DNA of 64,000 nt from Spirochaetae bacterium HGW-Spirochaetae-1 (GTDB taxonomy: Bacteria; Spirochaetota; UBA4802; UBA5550): assembly GCA_002839375.1 (NCBI GenBank), contig PGXY01000004.1, positions 441,864-505,863 of the forward strand, read 5' to 3'. Position 1 is the first letter of the stretch. The number at the start of each line of letters is the position of its first letter. Of the stretch, positions 35,254 through 45,325 are shown piece by piece. The translations under genes were made by a program, and so were the position numbers. The notes under the pieces are model-generated. The model worked only from the letters and a program-made list of their open reading frames with translations, had not been told where the DNA came from and made no database searches.

Positions 35254-37683
35254 TTATTCTCCCGGCTGAACGACAAAGTTACCTACTGAGTAGATACTTG
35301 CACCACCCGTGTCATTGCTTATTTTTATTGGATCTGTTCCATCAGGTCTAATAGAATAGAGCTGTGTTCCTTTACCTGTTTCATGATTAGCGAGATATAT
35401 TATTCTTTGACTGTCTGCGGTGATATAAAATGGAGCCCATACAATCCCGGTAAACGAATTGGTCAATTGAATATTGTCAGTGCCATCCGGTGCCACGGAA
35501 AAGAGTTCATATTTCTCATCCCTAATCAGATCTCCCCGATAAATGATCCTCGAACCGTCAGGAGTAAAAAGGAAAGCGCTTAAGTTATTATATGATTGGA
35601 TATCTCCACCAGCAATAATTGTTTTATTTAATTTGAGCAAATCTGTGCCGTCAGAAAGAATGGAATAAAGCTCCCACTGGTCGTAAGTCTGCTGATCAGC
35701 CTGATAGACGATTCTTGCGCCATCTGGAGACCAGGCATAGAGCCATAAGTGACATGAATACATGGTCAGCTTTACAATGTCAGTTCCGCCAATAGGTACT
35801 ATAAAGAGATCAGAATTGCCGACAAAGCATATTTTTGTACTGTCCGGAGACAGCGAATAATTAAATACATTGTATGCGCCGCTGACCAGGGTTTCTTCCT
35901 TACCGTCTGCCTGTACAGTGTACAGCCTGTAGAAATCCAAATCATGATCTTTTGTCGTGAAGGCAACACAATTACTATTATTGGCCCAGGAGAATGATAA
36001 AACTGAATCATCATAAATTAAAGTACTTAATAAAATTTTATCGGTTCCATCCGGCCTGATTGAATATAATCTAACTCTATCATCATTATAAAATTTGACC
36101 GTATAAAGGATTCTTGAACCATCGGGTGACCAGGCGAAGGAACGAACATACCCATCTGGAGCCTGATTGAATATTACTTTACCTGTACCATCCGGTGAAA
36201 CGACAAACAGTTGATCATGAATGTTTATGGCTGCTTCAGAGGCTATATATGCTACAAGAGAATTATCAGGAGACAAGTCATAACTATGAACAGATACACC
36301 TCTATTAAGAGTTCCATTAAGTTTTATACAATCTCTGCCATCAGAAACGACTGAATATAATTCCAATATTCCGTCGGTTTCCTGGTCAGCACAATAAATA
36401 ACTCTTGAACCATCACCGGTAACTTTATAATATTGAACACTCCCTCCAGCAACGAGGTTATTATTAACCTGCGTCAATCCCGTTCCATCCGGAAGCACTG
36501 AATAAAGATAATAAAAATTATTAAATGATTTTTCAGCAAGGTAAAAAATACGGGAACCATCAGGTGACCAGCTAAAAGTAATGATGGTTCTGCCTTGAAG
36601 TAGAGGGCCATTAACCTTAACCTGGCCGGTTCCATATAACGAGGCAACGTATAATTCGCAAGGTGAAGCGGAGTCATGACTGGCACGGTATAGTATTTTT
36701 TTCCCAATTGTTCCAAAAGATATTGTTATTGGTGAAAAATCACATCCGTCAAGACTTGCGGTAAATCCATTTGTGGTAACCGTCACCCGCTGGTCCTTTG
36801 AAAAACTGGTGGCAGGGTCAATTGTTAACCGGGTATTATCGTCATTCCAACTGCCTGACGTGTATTCATCGGTCCCATTGACAGTGACAGTCCAGGAAGA
36901 ACCCGTGTCAACCGGTTCGTCAAAAGCAAGCACGATGTTTGTATCCAGGGCAATATCTGCAGCACCGTTCGCCGGAGTTGCAGATATGATGGGAAGCTCG
37001 CTTACCGTTGAAAATGAAGAATTTGCATCACTGAATGAGTAATTATCAAGACTGACCTGGAACCCGCGTGCCAGAACGGTTACTTCTGTATTTCTTCTGA
37101 AATCAACCGCTGGTTCAATTGTCAGTTGAGTACAGGAAGTATTCCACTGTCCTGTGGTATATTCATCAGTACCATTAATAACGACACTCCATGATGCGTC
37201 CGGGTCTGCCGGCTCGTCAAATGTAAGTATAATATTACTGTCTACCTCGATTTCTGTTGTACCATTCATGGGGCTTATTGAGAAGCTCGGCTCGGGGGTT
37301 GTGTTAAATGAAAAAAACCTGTTGTCTTCTCCGAGAATAATATTTACATCCTCGGCGCTTACGAAATTGATCAGTTCAATCTCAATATGCTCGTCCCGGT
37401 TGAAGGGTTGTGAAGGTGTAATGGTAAGTATTTTTCCTGATACATCAAAGCTGCCGGACATAACCGGTGTGTCATTTATCAATATCATCCAACCATCCTG
37501 TAAAACAGGGCGATTAAAAAGAATAGTAATATCCGTTGTGGTGCTTATATCCGCTGAGTTATTTTCCGGCAGAAACGAAGCGACAAGTAAATCCGAATCG
37601 GAGGCTCCTTCTACTCCATCGCAGGCAGACAGAGATATAGCGATAGCGAAGAAAAAACATAGTAATTTCAACATTCTGCACAT
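35254..37683 (-). CDS. Big_5/PD40 beta-propeller lipoprotein
   Basis: 809 aa from the ATG at 37683, chosen because GGAG lies 6 nt upstream and it gives a compact signal peptide ending at LSAC. Three Ig-like (Big_5) domains cover about 35-310, each with a (P/S)xNGxxxIxxxTxIxxxFDEPV pattern. From about 325 to the end are about ten WD40-like PD40 units marked SPDGSRIxY, as in TolB. It is probably surface-exposed with a propeller for ligand or protein binding. A related seven-unit PD40 lipoprotein lies at 50540. Confidence 0.75.
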   Translation of the reverse strand: MCRMLKLLCFFFAIAISLSACDGVEGASDSDLLVASFLPENNSADISTTTDITILFNRPVLQDGWMILINDTPVMSGSFDVSGKILTITPSQPFNRDEHIEIELINFVSAEDVNIILGEDNRFFSFNTTPEPSFSISPMNGTTEIEVDSNIILTFDEPADPDASWSVVINGTDEYTTGQWNTSCTQLTIEPAVDFRRNTEVTVLARGFQVSLDNYSFSDANSSFSTVSELPIISATPANGAADIALDTNIVLAFDEPVDTGSSWTVTVNGTDEYTSGSWNDDNTRLTIDPATSFSKDQRVTVTTNGFTASLDGCDFSPITISFGTIGKKILYRASHDSASPCELYVASLYGTGQVKVNGPLLQGRTIITFSWSPDGSRIFYLAEKSFNNFYYLYSVLPDGTGLTQVNNNLVAGGSVQYYKVTGDGSRVIYCADQETDGILELYSVVSDGRDCIKLNGTLNRGVSVHSYDLSPDNSLVAYIASEAAINIHDQLFVVSPDGTGKVIFNQAPDGYVRSFAWSPDGSRILYTVKFYNDDRVRLYSIRPDGTDKILLSTLIYDDSVLSFSWANNSNCVAFTTKDHDLDFYRLYTVQADGKEETLVSGAYNVFNYSLSPDSTKICFVGNSDLFIVPIGGTDIVKLTMYSCHLWLYAWSPDGARIVYQADQQTYDQWELYSILSDGTDLLKLNKTIIAGGDIQSYNNLSAFLFTPDGSRIIYRGDLIRDEKYELFSVAPDGTDNIQLTNSFTGIVWAPFYITADSQRIIYLANHETGKGTQLYSIRPDGTDPIKISNDTGGASIYSVGNFVVQPGE

Positions 37684-37959
37684 ATTGTACTCCATTATAT
37701 AATATTTATAACTTTTGACATGTTAAATAAGAGTTTCTTTATTTCAAGATAATATGAAATTATTTAAATGATGAATAGTATTCCATATTAGAGTGAACCA
37801 CTTTAATGTCAATATTAATTTCCGTCCGGTTGGACTTTGTTTTTAAAGAGAAATAGGAAATCAGTGACTCTATACCCTGCAGCGTTTTTTCATCGGCCCC
37901 GGCAGCCTCGACTTCTTTTTAATATGTTTTACCTGATGCCTTTTTCCGCATTAATATAC

Positions 37960-37988
37960 TTGACGCTATGATGTTTTATATGTACATT
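37960..37988 (+). promoter_or_regulatory. Promoter of the FadR-like regulator operon
   Basis: TTGACG (37960-37965), 17-nt spacer and TACATT (37983-37988). The predicted start falls inside the operator that follows. Confidence 0.5.
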
Positions 37989-37992
37989 GTAA

Positions 37993-38022
37993 TTGGTCGG
38001 ACCAATGGACCATCGGACCAAT
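37993..38022. promoter_or_regulatory. FadR/GntR-type operator
   Basis: TTGGTCGGACCAA (37993-38005) is a near-perfect palindrome of the FadR-subfamily type (TGGTCxGACCA). A second GGACCAAT half-site lies at 38015-38022, 16 bp from the first. They overlap the predicted transcription start, so autorepression is likely. Confidence 0.65.
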
Positions 38023-38041
38023 ATTGGAGCCAGAAAAACCC

Positions 38042-38767
38042 ATGACACAGAAGCTGAAAACGCTTATTCCCGTCAATAAGAGCAGGCTGCACGAAGAAAT
38101 TGTTCTTCAGATAGAAAAAAAGATAATTTCGGGTGAACTGGCAGCCGGCGATAAACTTCCCGCTGAACGTGAACTTGCCATAAGTCTTGATGTAAACCGT
38201 TCAACGGTACGTGAAGCCCTGAAAAAACTGGAGATGCTGGGACTTATCGATATTCATCACGGAGACGGTATCTATGTGCGCAATTACCTGGAAAGCGGCA
38301 ACCTGGAACTGCTGAAAACGCTCATCTATATGGGAGACCGCATCAATGTCGGCATTCTGGCAAACCTGCTCGATGTGCGGAGAATAATGGGAGCCGAAAT
38401 GGCAGGCCGGGCGGCCCTGTACAGAACCGAAGAGCATCTGTCGGAGCTCAGGTCCGTCATTTCTTCTGAAATAGAAGAGACCGTTCTCGAGGGAGACCTG
38501 CGCGTGCATCATATCATCGGGAAGGCCAGCGGTAACCTTCTCTATGTATTCATACTGAACTTTTTCAACCAGGTGTACCGTGATTACGGATATCTCTATT
38601 TCGATGATAGGGATAATAGCCGCCGGTCGCTGAAATTCCACCACGAGATATTGGAAGCCCTTGAAAATCGCGATGATACAAGGGCAAAAAATATAATGGC
38701 CGATGTGCTGCTCTATACGGAGGAACGCATCTATAAAAAATACCGGGAGATAAATGGTCTATCATGA
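38042..38767 (+). CDS. FadR/GntR-family regulator
   Basis: 241 aa from the ATG at 38042; an in-frame TTG at 38024 is an alternative. N-terminal winged helix: LPAERELAISLDVNRSTVREALKKLEMLGLI-type sequence at about 38-70, followed by HHGDGIYVRNY. C-terminal FCD/FadR ligand domain with VHHIIGKASGN and HHEILEAL carrying the D/H positions that bind metal in this family. Its operator lies just upstream, and it overlaps the next frame by 4 nt before the glpD start. It probably senses an acid or phosphate metabolite and controls the whole operon to DUF1667. Confidence 0.85.
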   Translation: MTQKLKTLIPVNKSRLHEEIVLQIEKKIISGELAAGDKLPAERELAISLDVNRSTVREALKKLEMLGLIDIHHGDGIYVRNYLESGNLELLKTLIYMGDRINVGILANLLDVRRIMGAEMAGRAALYRTEEHLSELRSVISSEIEETVLEGDLRVHHIIGKASGNLLYVFILNFFNQVYRDYGYLYFDDRDNSRRSLKFHHEILEALENRDDTRAKNIMADVLLYTEERIYKKYREINGLS

Positions 38768-38784
38768 CCGTAGGAGGTTCCCTG

Positions 38785-40434
38785 ATGAAACGTTTTATTG
38801 AAGAGTATGCGGGAAAGGAGTTTGATCTTGTTATCGTGGGAGGCGGCATCACGGGTGCGGCTGTGGCGTACGATGCCGCAAGCAGGGGTTTGTCCGTGGC
38901 ACTGGTGGAAAAAGGGGATTTCGGTTCCGCCACCTCGTCGGCCACATCAAAGATGATCCACGGCGGGCTCCGGTATCTTGCAACGTTCGAGTTCGGCCTG
39001 GTCCGGGAGTCGCTGCGGGAGCGGCGTATCATGGAGAATATCGCCCCTAATTTTGTCTATCCCATGCCCGTCATGTTCACATCGAGCGATACCCGTCTCT
39101 CAAACAATAAATGGTTCATTGAAATCGGCATGATTCTTTATGATATACTTTCCTTCGACAAGGGGTGGACATGGGATAAAAGCAAAAAGCTGCCCATGCA
39201 CCGCATGGTCTCCCGGGACAGGGTCCTGAAAATGGAACCAAATGTTAAAAAGGAGGGGCTTACCGGGGCAGCCATGTACTATGACTGTGTCAGCATTGTC
39301 CCGGAACGGCTGACCCTGGCGTTCATTAAATCGGCGGTGAAATACGGCGCACAGGTATCCAACTATACAAAAGCCATGGATTTTATCACTAACGGTGGGG
39401 ACGGCAAGCACCGGCGAATAACGGGTGTCAGGGTGAAGGACCTGATAAAAAACAAAGAACATGATATCAGGGGCAAGCTGGTAATTAACTGCGGCGGTCC
39501 CTGGGCCGATATCCTCCTTAACCTGGCCGGAGGGAAAAAGGCCGATGAAAAACTGCGGCGCTCCGAAGGCATTCACATTATAACGAAAAAGCTCATCAAC
39601 GATCATATCGTGGGCTCCACCACGGCGGCAGGGAAACATTTTTTTCTCATTCCCTGGAGAAACCACTCTCTTATCGGAACAACGGACACGGAGTATGTTG
39701 GAAGCCCCGATGAATACTGCGTTACGCGAAAGAGTATAGAGTCCCTTATATCGGAAGTAAATGAGTCTTTTGGAAACGGGTCTCTGATAAAATATGATGA
39801 TATTCTCTACACTTACGGCGGCCTTCGGCCCCTCGTGGAAGACCAGACCGAGGACGTCTATGAGTCTTCCCGCAAGTACGAGATTTACGACAACAAAGAG
39901 GACGGCCTCGATGGTCTTGTAACAGTGGAAGGCGGGAAATACACCACGAGCCGGAACCTGGCCGGCAGTGTCATGAAAATGGTGAAGGAAAAAATCGGGA
40001 AAAAAATCGGTGAGGAAATCACTGCCAAGGAATATCTCGCGGGAAGCGAGATTCCCGACATGGAGATGTTCGTCCTGGAATGCAAGAAGAAATATAACAG
40101 TTTCCGCGATTCTCACATGGACTATCTCAGCCGGATTTACGGCAGGGAACTGGACGCGGTCATGGCCATTGCCGGTGAAAAAAAGGAATGGTCTGCGCCC
40201 CTGAACAGAGACGGGGAAATGCTGGCCCAGGTGATATATGCCATCAGGAACGAGATGGCCCTGACCCTGAAGGATATTCTCTTCAGGAGAACCGGTCTGG
40301 GTACTCTGGGCCATCCCGGTGACGCGGTCCTCAAAAAAATTGCTGACACAGCGGCCCGCGAGCTGAAGTGGGATGAGAAGCGGAAGAAAAAAGAGATAAA
40401 AGAAGTTCTGGACCAGTTGCGGATTCCGGAATAA
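38785..40434 (+). CDS. glpD: FAD-dependent glycerol-3-phosphate dehydrogenase
   Basis: 549 aa from the ATG at 38785, preceded by a perfect AGGAGG 7 nt upstream; an earlier ATG at 38764 is less likely. FAD-binding VIVGGGITGAAVAYDAASRG (about residues 17-36), the FGSATSSATSKMIHGGLRYL block, and the GlpD C-terminal helical domain (about 420-545) are all present. It oxidises sn-glycerol 3-phosphate to DHAP at the inner membrane, feeding quinone. It is the first enzyme of the FadR-controlled operon and is followed by an AGPS-like flavoprotein and a second, GlpA-like, enzyme. Confidence 0.9.
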   Translation: MKRFIEEYAGKEFDLVIVGGGITGAAVAYDAASRGLSVALVEKGDFGSATSSATSKMIHGGLRYLATFEFGLVRESLRERRIMENIAPNFVYPMPVMFTSSDTRLSNNKWFIEIGMILYDILSFDKGWTWDKSKKLPMHRMVSRDRVLKMEPNVKKEGLTGAAMYYDCVSIVPERLTLAFIKSAVKYGAQVSNYTKAMDFITNGGDGKHRRITGVRVKDLIKNKEHDIRGKLVINCGGPWADILLNLAGGKKADEKLRRSEGIHIITKKLINDHIVGSTTAAGKHFFLIPWRNHSLIGTTDTEYVGSPDEYCVTRKSIESLISEVNESFGNGSLIKYDDILYTYGGLRPLVEDQTEDVYESSRKYEIYDNKEDGLDGLVTVEGGKYTTSRNLAGSVMKMVKEKIGKKIGEEITAKEYLAGSEIPDMEMFVLECKKKYNSFRDSHMDYLSRIYGRELDAVMAIAGEKKEWSAPLNRDGEMLAQVIYAIRNEMALTLKDILFRRTGLGTLGHPGDAVLKKIADTAARELKWDEKRKKKEIKEVLDQLRIPE

Positions 40435-40542
40435 CATCCGGACTTGGCGCTCATATATAGTTAAAGGCGCATGCTGGAAAGCCCAGTACTCTTGAGTAGG
40501 GGCCCCATCAACAACACAAGAATAATTTAAATGGAGGAAGAT

Positions 40543-42270
40543 ATGGCTAAAAAAATGGGATTTCAACCGGACTGGAATGAGGAGGCCCCGGTACAGGGCT
40601 CATACCGATCTATTTTTAAATGGGGTGATCCTCTTGGTTTCAAGCATCCCAATGGGAAATTTTTACAGGCGCTTAAAGAGATTTGCAACATGACTGATGA
40701 CGATTTCAGGGAAAAGAAAACGACCGGGAATGAGCCGGTACACTATAAGGCTGCTGTAAAACTGTCAAAGACCCAGGTGGGCAGCCTTGCGAAGATAGTC
40801 GGCGCTGAAAATATTTCTTCCAGTGAATATGACAGGCTGAAGTTTTCAACTGGCAAGACAATTGAGGAAGCCATGTATCTGCGCCGTGGCAAGGTAAACA
40901 GGGTGTCGGATATTGTGATCCACCCCCGAAGCAGTGAGGATATTCAGGAAGTTGTTACATATTGCAACCGGCAGAAGATACCTGTGTATGTATTCGGCGG
41001 AGGTTCATCGGTTAATTTCGGTCTTTATCCCGCCAAGGGCGGCGTGACTCTTGTAATGTCAACGCACATGAATAAGATTATTGAATTGAATGAGACCAAC
41101 CAGACCGTCCGCGTTCAGGCCGGAATGATGGGACCGGCCTTTGAAGAAGCGTTGAATAAGGCACCGGAAAAGTTCGGGGCGAAAAGAAAATATACCTGCG
41201 GCCATTTCCCCCAGTCATTTGAATATTCATCCGTGGGTGGATGGATCGTTACACTGGGTTCCGGCCAGCAATCGTCATATTACGGCGACGCCTATGACCT
41301 GGTGCTGAGCATGGAAGTCGTGACGCCCTCCGGAACAATCCGAACGCTGGATTACCCGGGAACGGCAACGGGACCAAAGGTTACGGATATATTAAAGGGG
41401 AGCGAGGGAACCTTCGGTGTTGTCACGGAAGTGACATGGAAGCTATACCGATATATGCCGGAGAACCGACGATATTTCGGATTTATCTTCCCATCATGGA
41501 AAGACGCTGTTGATGCGAGCCGGGAGATATCTCAGAGTGAGTTCGGTATGCCTGCCGTTTTCAGAATATCCGATGAAGAAGAAACCCATATGGGCCTGAA
41601 ACATTACGGCATCGATGGGACAATTTTAGACAGGCTCATGACCCTGAGAGGGTTCAGGCCCATGGAGCGCTGTCTCTTCCTGGGCTCCGCCGACGGGGAG
41701 AAGCATTTTACGGCCAACATCAAGAAACAGGTAAAAACTATATGTAAAAAACACGGCGGCATGTATCTCACCGGTTTCGCCACCAGGCAGTGGGAGCCGG
41801 GACGCTACAGGGACCCCTACATCAGGGAAGATCTCATGGATTATGGGATTCTATCAGACACGCTGGAAACGGGAGTGAAATGGGACAATCTGCACAAAGT
41901 CCATCAGGAAGTGAGGAAGTTCGTCAAGAGCCGTCCGGGTACCATATGCATGACACACTGTTCACATTTTTATCCCCAGGGAACGAATCTCTACTTTATA
42001 TATTTCATAAAGGACAACGATATCAAAGACTATGTTGAGTTTCAGGACGGAATTATCGACGCTGTTGAACGCAGTGGCGGTTCCCTGTCACATCATCATG
42101 GTGTGGGACGGATGATAGGGCCCTGGATGGAAAGGCATCTCGGGAAAGAACAGATGGATGTTCTCAGGACACTGAAGGGACATTTCGATCCGAAGAACAT
42201 TATGAATCCCGGCGGGCAGATGGGACTTGATCTGAAAGGGACGGACTGGCGCAAAATAAAAAATAGTTAA
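40543..42270 (+). CDS. Alkyl-DHAP synthase-like FAD oxidase
   Basis: 575 aa from the ATG at 40543, with GGAGG 7 nt upstream. It starts with FKWGDPLGF, as AGPS-type enzymes do (KWG). A PCMH-type FAD domain follows (PVYVFGGGSSVNFG, about 145-158; CGHFPQSFEYSSVGGWI; GSEGTFGVVTEVTW). The C-terminal half carries the HCSHFYPQGTNLYF tyrosine block and SLSHHHGVGR with the three histidines at about 517-519, the substrate-phosphate site of alkyldihydroxyacetonephosphate synthase. AGPS swaps an acyl for a fatty alcohol on DHAP, making ether lipids. Its place between two glycerol-phosphate dehydrogenases fits a DHAP-based ether-lipid route, forward or reverse. D-lactate dehydrogenase-like oxidase is the alternative, but the HHH block argues for AGPS. 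Confidence 0.75.
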   Translation: MAKKMGFQPDWNEEAPVQGSYRSIFKWGDPLGFKHPNGKFLQALKEICNMTDDDFREKKTTGNEPVHYKAAVKLSKTQVGSLAKIVGAENISSSEYDRLKFSTGKTIEEAMYLRRGKVNRVSDIVIHPRSSEDIQEVVTYCNRQKIPVYVFGGGSSVNFGLYPAKGGVTLVMSTHMNKIIELNETNQTVRVQAGMMGPAFEEALNKAPEKFGAKRKYTCGHFPQSFEYSSVGGWIVTLGSGQQSSYYGDAYDLVLSMEVVTPSGTIRTLDYPGTATGPKVTDILKGSEGTFGVVTEVTWKLYRYMPENRRYFGFIFPSWKDAVDASREISQSEFGMPAVFRISDEEETHMGLKHYGIDGTILDRLMTLRGFRPMERCLFLGSADGEKHFTANIKKQVKTICKKHGGMYLTGFATRQWEPGRYRDPYIREDLMDYGILSDTLETGVKWDNLHKVHQEVRKFVKSRPGTICMTHCSHFYPQGTNLYFIYFIKDNDIKDYVEFQDGIIDAVERSGGSLSHHHGVGRMIGPWMERHLGKEQMDVLRTLKGHFDPKNIMNPGGQMGLDLKGTDWRKIKNS

Positions 42271-42301
42271 CCTCAAACCAGAATGATTATCAGAGGATGT
42301 T

Positions 42302-44059
42302 ATGGGAAAGAAATATCAAGCCGTGAGAAAAGCCCTGGACCGGAAGGGGTTCAAAAGCATTGAGGCCGTGGAATGGCGTTCCTCCATAGTGCTTACGGGA
42401 ACGGTTAAAACATGGGATGAAAAGATTAACGCCGGTTATGCAGCTGCCGGCAGGGGCTACAAGGCCGTGGTAAACGATATCGAGGTTCCCGGCGCCCCGG
42501 CGGATTCCATGTCGGTACCCGCTCTCCGGGATTCCTTTTTGGAAGGCCGGCATTTTGACGCGGTTATCATCGGGGGAGGAATTACCGGTGCTGCCATAGC
42601 CCGTGAGCTTTCCCGGTATGACATATCAATCGCCCTTTTTGAAAAAGAGGAGGATATGGCCAAACACGCCTCGGGTCGCAATGACGGTATGATACATGAC
42701 GGTTTCGCGGCAAGGGCGAAAACGAAGAAAACCATCTATAATGTCCGGGGAAACAGGCTTTATTCCCGGGTGACAAAGGAACTGGGCGTGGAATTTCACC
42801 GGCCCGGTTCCATGATTCTCTTCAGCAGTCCTCTTATGAGACTGGCAGTTCCGATAATGAAGGCGCGGGCGAAGAAAAATAACGTTGACGGATACTGCTA
42901 CCTGAGCCGCAAGAAGGTGGCTAAAATGGAACCCTGGCTCGTGGATAAACAGTACGGCGCCTTTTTCCTTCCCTCGGCGGGAGTTCTCTCGCCCTACAAG
43001 ATGGTGATAGCCTATGCCGAAAACGCCGTGCAGAACGGGGCCGAGGTGATCTTAAGCACCGTGGTGACGGGTTTTGACATGAAGGAAGGCAGTATTGAAA
43101 GGATACGAACAAACCGCGGCAGCTGTACGGCCCGTGTTGTTATTAACGCTGCCGGGATCTGGGCTGATACAATAGCCGGTTATGCCGATGATCGTTTTTT
43201 TTCCCTGCACGGAAGAAAGGGAACCGACGCCATCATGGATCTCAAAACCGGCCGGTACCAGAGCCATATAACGGCCATGCCGAATCTGCTGAAGTCTGAT
43301 TCAAAGACCAAGGGAGGCGGCCTGGTCATGACGCCCGAGGGAAACATACTTGTCGGTCCCACGGCCCGGGAGGTTTCCTATCGTGAAAATTATGCCACGG
43401 ACCCCGGTGATATTAACGAATTGATGCATCATATAGAACTAAACCGAAAGCTTGACCGGTCCCAGATAATAACCTATTTCGCCGGGATACGGGCCTGCAC
43501 CTACGAGGAGGATTTCATCGTCGAGGCCTCGGAGCATGTGGACAATCTGGTCCATGCTGCGGGAATCCAGTCGCCGGGGCTTGCCTCGGCGCCGGCCATA
43601 GCAGAAGATATCGTAAAAATATCCCTGGGAATCCTGGGAAAAAAAATGACCGTCAATGAAAAGAAAAATTATAATCCCATACGTAAAGGGATACCGGTTC
43701 TGAAAAACATGCCCCTGGATGAGCGCGATCTCTTCATCAGGCGGAACCCGGCCTACGGCAGGATCGTCTGCCGCTGCGAGGAGATTTCCGAGGGGGAGAT
43801 CCGCGATGCCATGCGATCTCCCATTCCCGTAGCCACCATGGACGGGCTGAAGAGAAGGGTCAGGGTGAGCGCGGGACGATGCCACGGCGGGTTCTGCACG
43901 CCGCGCGTGCTGGAGATCATGGCCGAAGAACTGGATGTAGATATAACCGGTATCACCAAAAAGGGCCCGGGTTCACCCTTCTTCTTCGGCCATACCAAGG
44001 AGGAGCGGGAGTACCGGGGACGAACGGTGAAGACGATCATCGGCGGAGGTCAGGCATGA
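42302..44059 (+). CDS. GlpA-like FAD dehydrogenase with N-terminal BON-like and C-terminal [2Fe-2S] domains
   Basis: 585 aa, with GAGGA just before the ATG. Residues 1-65 resemble a BON domain (AVRKALDRKGFKSIEAVEWRS then VVNDIEV). The FAD-binding AVIIGGGITGAAIA is at 87-100 in a DAO fold, and a C-terminal BFD-like cluster-binding domain has C490, C492, C527 and C532 (CRC, then C-x4-C). This is the GlpA-type anaerobic G3P dehydrogenase plan. BON domains bind membranes or phospholipid, so the fusion may tether the enzyme to its lipid substrate (inference). The stop overlaps the next start (ATGA). Confidence 0.8.
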   Translation: MGKKYQAVRKALDRKGFKSIEAVEWRSSIVLTGTVKTWDEKINAGYAAAGRGYKAVVNDIEVPGAPADSMSVPALRDSFLEGRHFDAVIIGGGITGAAIARELSRYDISIALFEKEEDMAKHASGRNDGMIHDGFAARAKTKKTIYNVRGNRLYSRVTKELGVEFHRPGSMILFSSPLMRLAVPIMKARAKKNNVDGYCYLSRKKVAKMEPWLVDKQYGAFFLPSAGVLSPYKMVIAYAENAVQNGAEVILSTVVTGFDMKEGSIERIRTNRGSCTARVVINAAGIWADTIAGYADDRFFSLHGRKGTDAIMDLKTGRYQSHITAMPNLLKSDSKTKGGGLVMTPEGNILVGPTAREVSYRENYATDPGDINELMHHIELNRKLDRSQIITYFAGIRACTYEEDFIVEASEHVDNLVHAAGIQSPGLASAPAIAEDIVKISLGILGKKMTVNEKKNYNPIRKGIPVLKNMPLDERDLFIRRNPAYGRIVCRCEEISEGEIRDAMRSPIPVATMDGLKRRVRVSAGRCHGGFCTPRVLEIMAEELDVDITGITKKGPGSPFFFGHTKEEREYRGRTVKTIIGGGQA

Positions 44060-45324
44060 GAACGGAACAAGAATGGGATGTCATAGTAATCGGCGGCGGG
44101 CCGGCTGGACTGGCCTCGGCCATATCGGCCCATGATGCCGGTGCCAGGGTCTGCGTTATTGAAAGAGAGGAACGGCCGGGAGGCATCCTGAAACAGTGCA
44201 TACATGACGGGTTCGGTCTTGTCCGGTTTAAGGAAAAGCTCACGGGGCCCGAGTATGCCTCGCGGTATGTGGAAATGGCCCGGGAGCGGAATATCCCCGT
44301 TTTTCTCAATTCATTTCTCACGGAAATATCCCGCCGGGATGGTGCGTATCATCTTGCGCTGGTAAATAAGAAGGAAGGTGTTTTCTATTCCAGGGCAACG
44401 GCGGTGATCATGGCCATGGGATGCCGGGAGAGGACCTCGCGGCAGATTTTTATACACGGCAGCAGGCCCGCCGGGGTGTTGACTGCTGGACTGGCCCAGT
44501 ACTTTATAAACATCCAGGGACTCATGCCGGTGAAAAAGTGCGTGATCCTGGGCTCGGGGGACATCGGTCTTATCATGGCGCGGCGCCTCACGCTGGAGGG
44601 GGCCGTGGTGGAGGGCGTGTATGAGCTGCAGAAAGAGCCCTCGGGCTTGACGAGAAATATTGTCCAGTGTCTGGAGGATTTCAATATTCCCCTTCACCTG
44701 GGTACAACGGTTACGCAGGTCCACGGCGAGAAACGCGTCGAAGGCGTGACTGTAGCGGCCGTAGATGAAAAGTTCCGGCCAATCGCCGGAACGGAGCGCT
44801 ATATAGACTGTGACTCCCTCATTCTCTCCGTGGGTCTCATTCCCGAGAACGACATTCTTGATCCCCTTGATGTGGCTATGGATGGAAAAACAAAGGGACC
44901 CGTGGTGGACCACACCATGATGACCATGCGCGATGGGATTTTCTCCTGCGGCAATGCCCTGCATGTGAACGACCTCGTGGACTATGTTTCCGAGAGCGGT
45001 GAAATAGCGGGGCGGCGTGCAGCGGCCTATGCACGGGATGGCCTGCTTGAGCGGAAGCTGGTGCCCGTGGGACACCGGGGACACGTCATGTACACGGTTC
45101 CCCAGTTTATCGACACGAGCAGTACCCATGATGCGATCCTGTATTTCCGCAGCAGCAAGACCTTCACCGATGCACGGCTGCGCATTATGGCCGGAGATGT
45201 TGAACTCGTGACAAAGAAGTACCGCATCGTGAAGCCGCCGGAAATGGAACGGGTTGTGCTGAAGATGGAGGATATTCCCAAAGATGCCCGTGAAATTACC
45301 GTTGAACTGAGGGAGGAACAATAA
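44056..45324 (+). CDS. NAD(P)/FAD-dependent oxidoreductase (GlpB-like)
   Basis: 422 aa from the ATG at 44056, which overlaps the preceding stop (ATGA) and follows GGAGG. Two dinucleotide sites are seen: VIVIGGGPAGLASAISA (about 9-25) and CVILGSGDIGLIMARRLTLEG (about 160-180), in the thioredoxin-reductase/nitrite-reductase-like fold. GlpA, an NAD/FAD oxidoreductase and a small DUF1667 protein commonly sit together in anaerobes. It probably passes electrons between GlpA and NAD(P) or quinone. It has no redox-active CxxC pair. Confidence 0.8.
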   Translation: MRTEQEWDVIVIGGGPAGLASAISAHDAGARVCVIEREERPGGILKQCIHDGFGLVRFKEKLTGPEYASRYVEMARERNIPVFLNSFLTEISRRDGAYHLALVNKKEGVFYSRATAVIMAMGCRERTSRQIFIHGSRPAGVLTAGLAQYFINIQGLMPVKKCVILGSGDIGLIMARRLTLEGAVVEGVYELQKEPSGLTRNIVQCLEDFNIPLHLGTTVTQVHGEKRVEGVTVAAVDEKFRPIAGTERYIDCDSLILSVGLIPENDILDPLDVAMDGKTKGPVVDHTMMTMRDGIFSCGNALHVNDLVDYVSESGEIAGRRAAAYARDGLLERKLVPVGHRGHVMYTVPQFIDTSSTHDAILYFRSSKTFTDARLRIMAGDVELVTKKYRIVKPPEMERVVLKMEDIPKDAREITVELREEQ

Positions 45325-45325
45325 C

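Noticed and set aside
39100-40566. A 488-codon open frame on the minus strand
   Set aside because: It is antisense to glpD, with no recognised motifs; the plus strand carries a full FAD-binding enzyme with a good ribosome-binding site.
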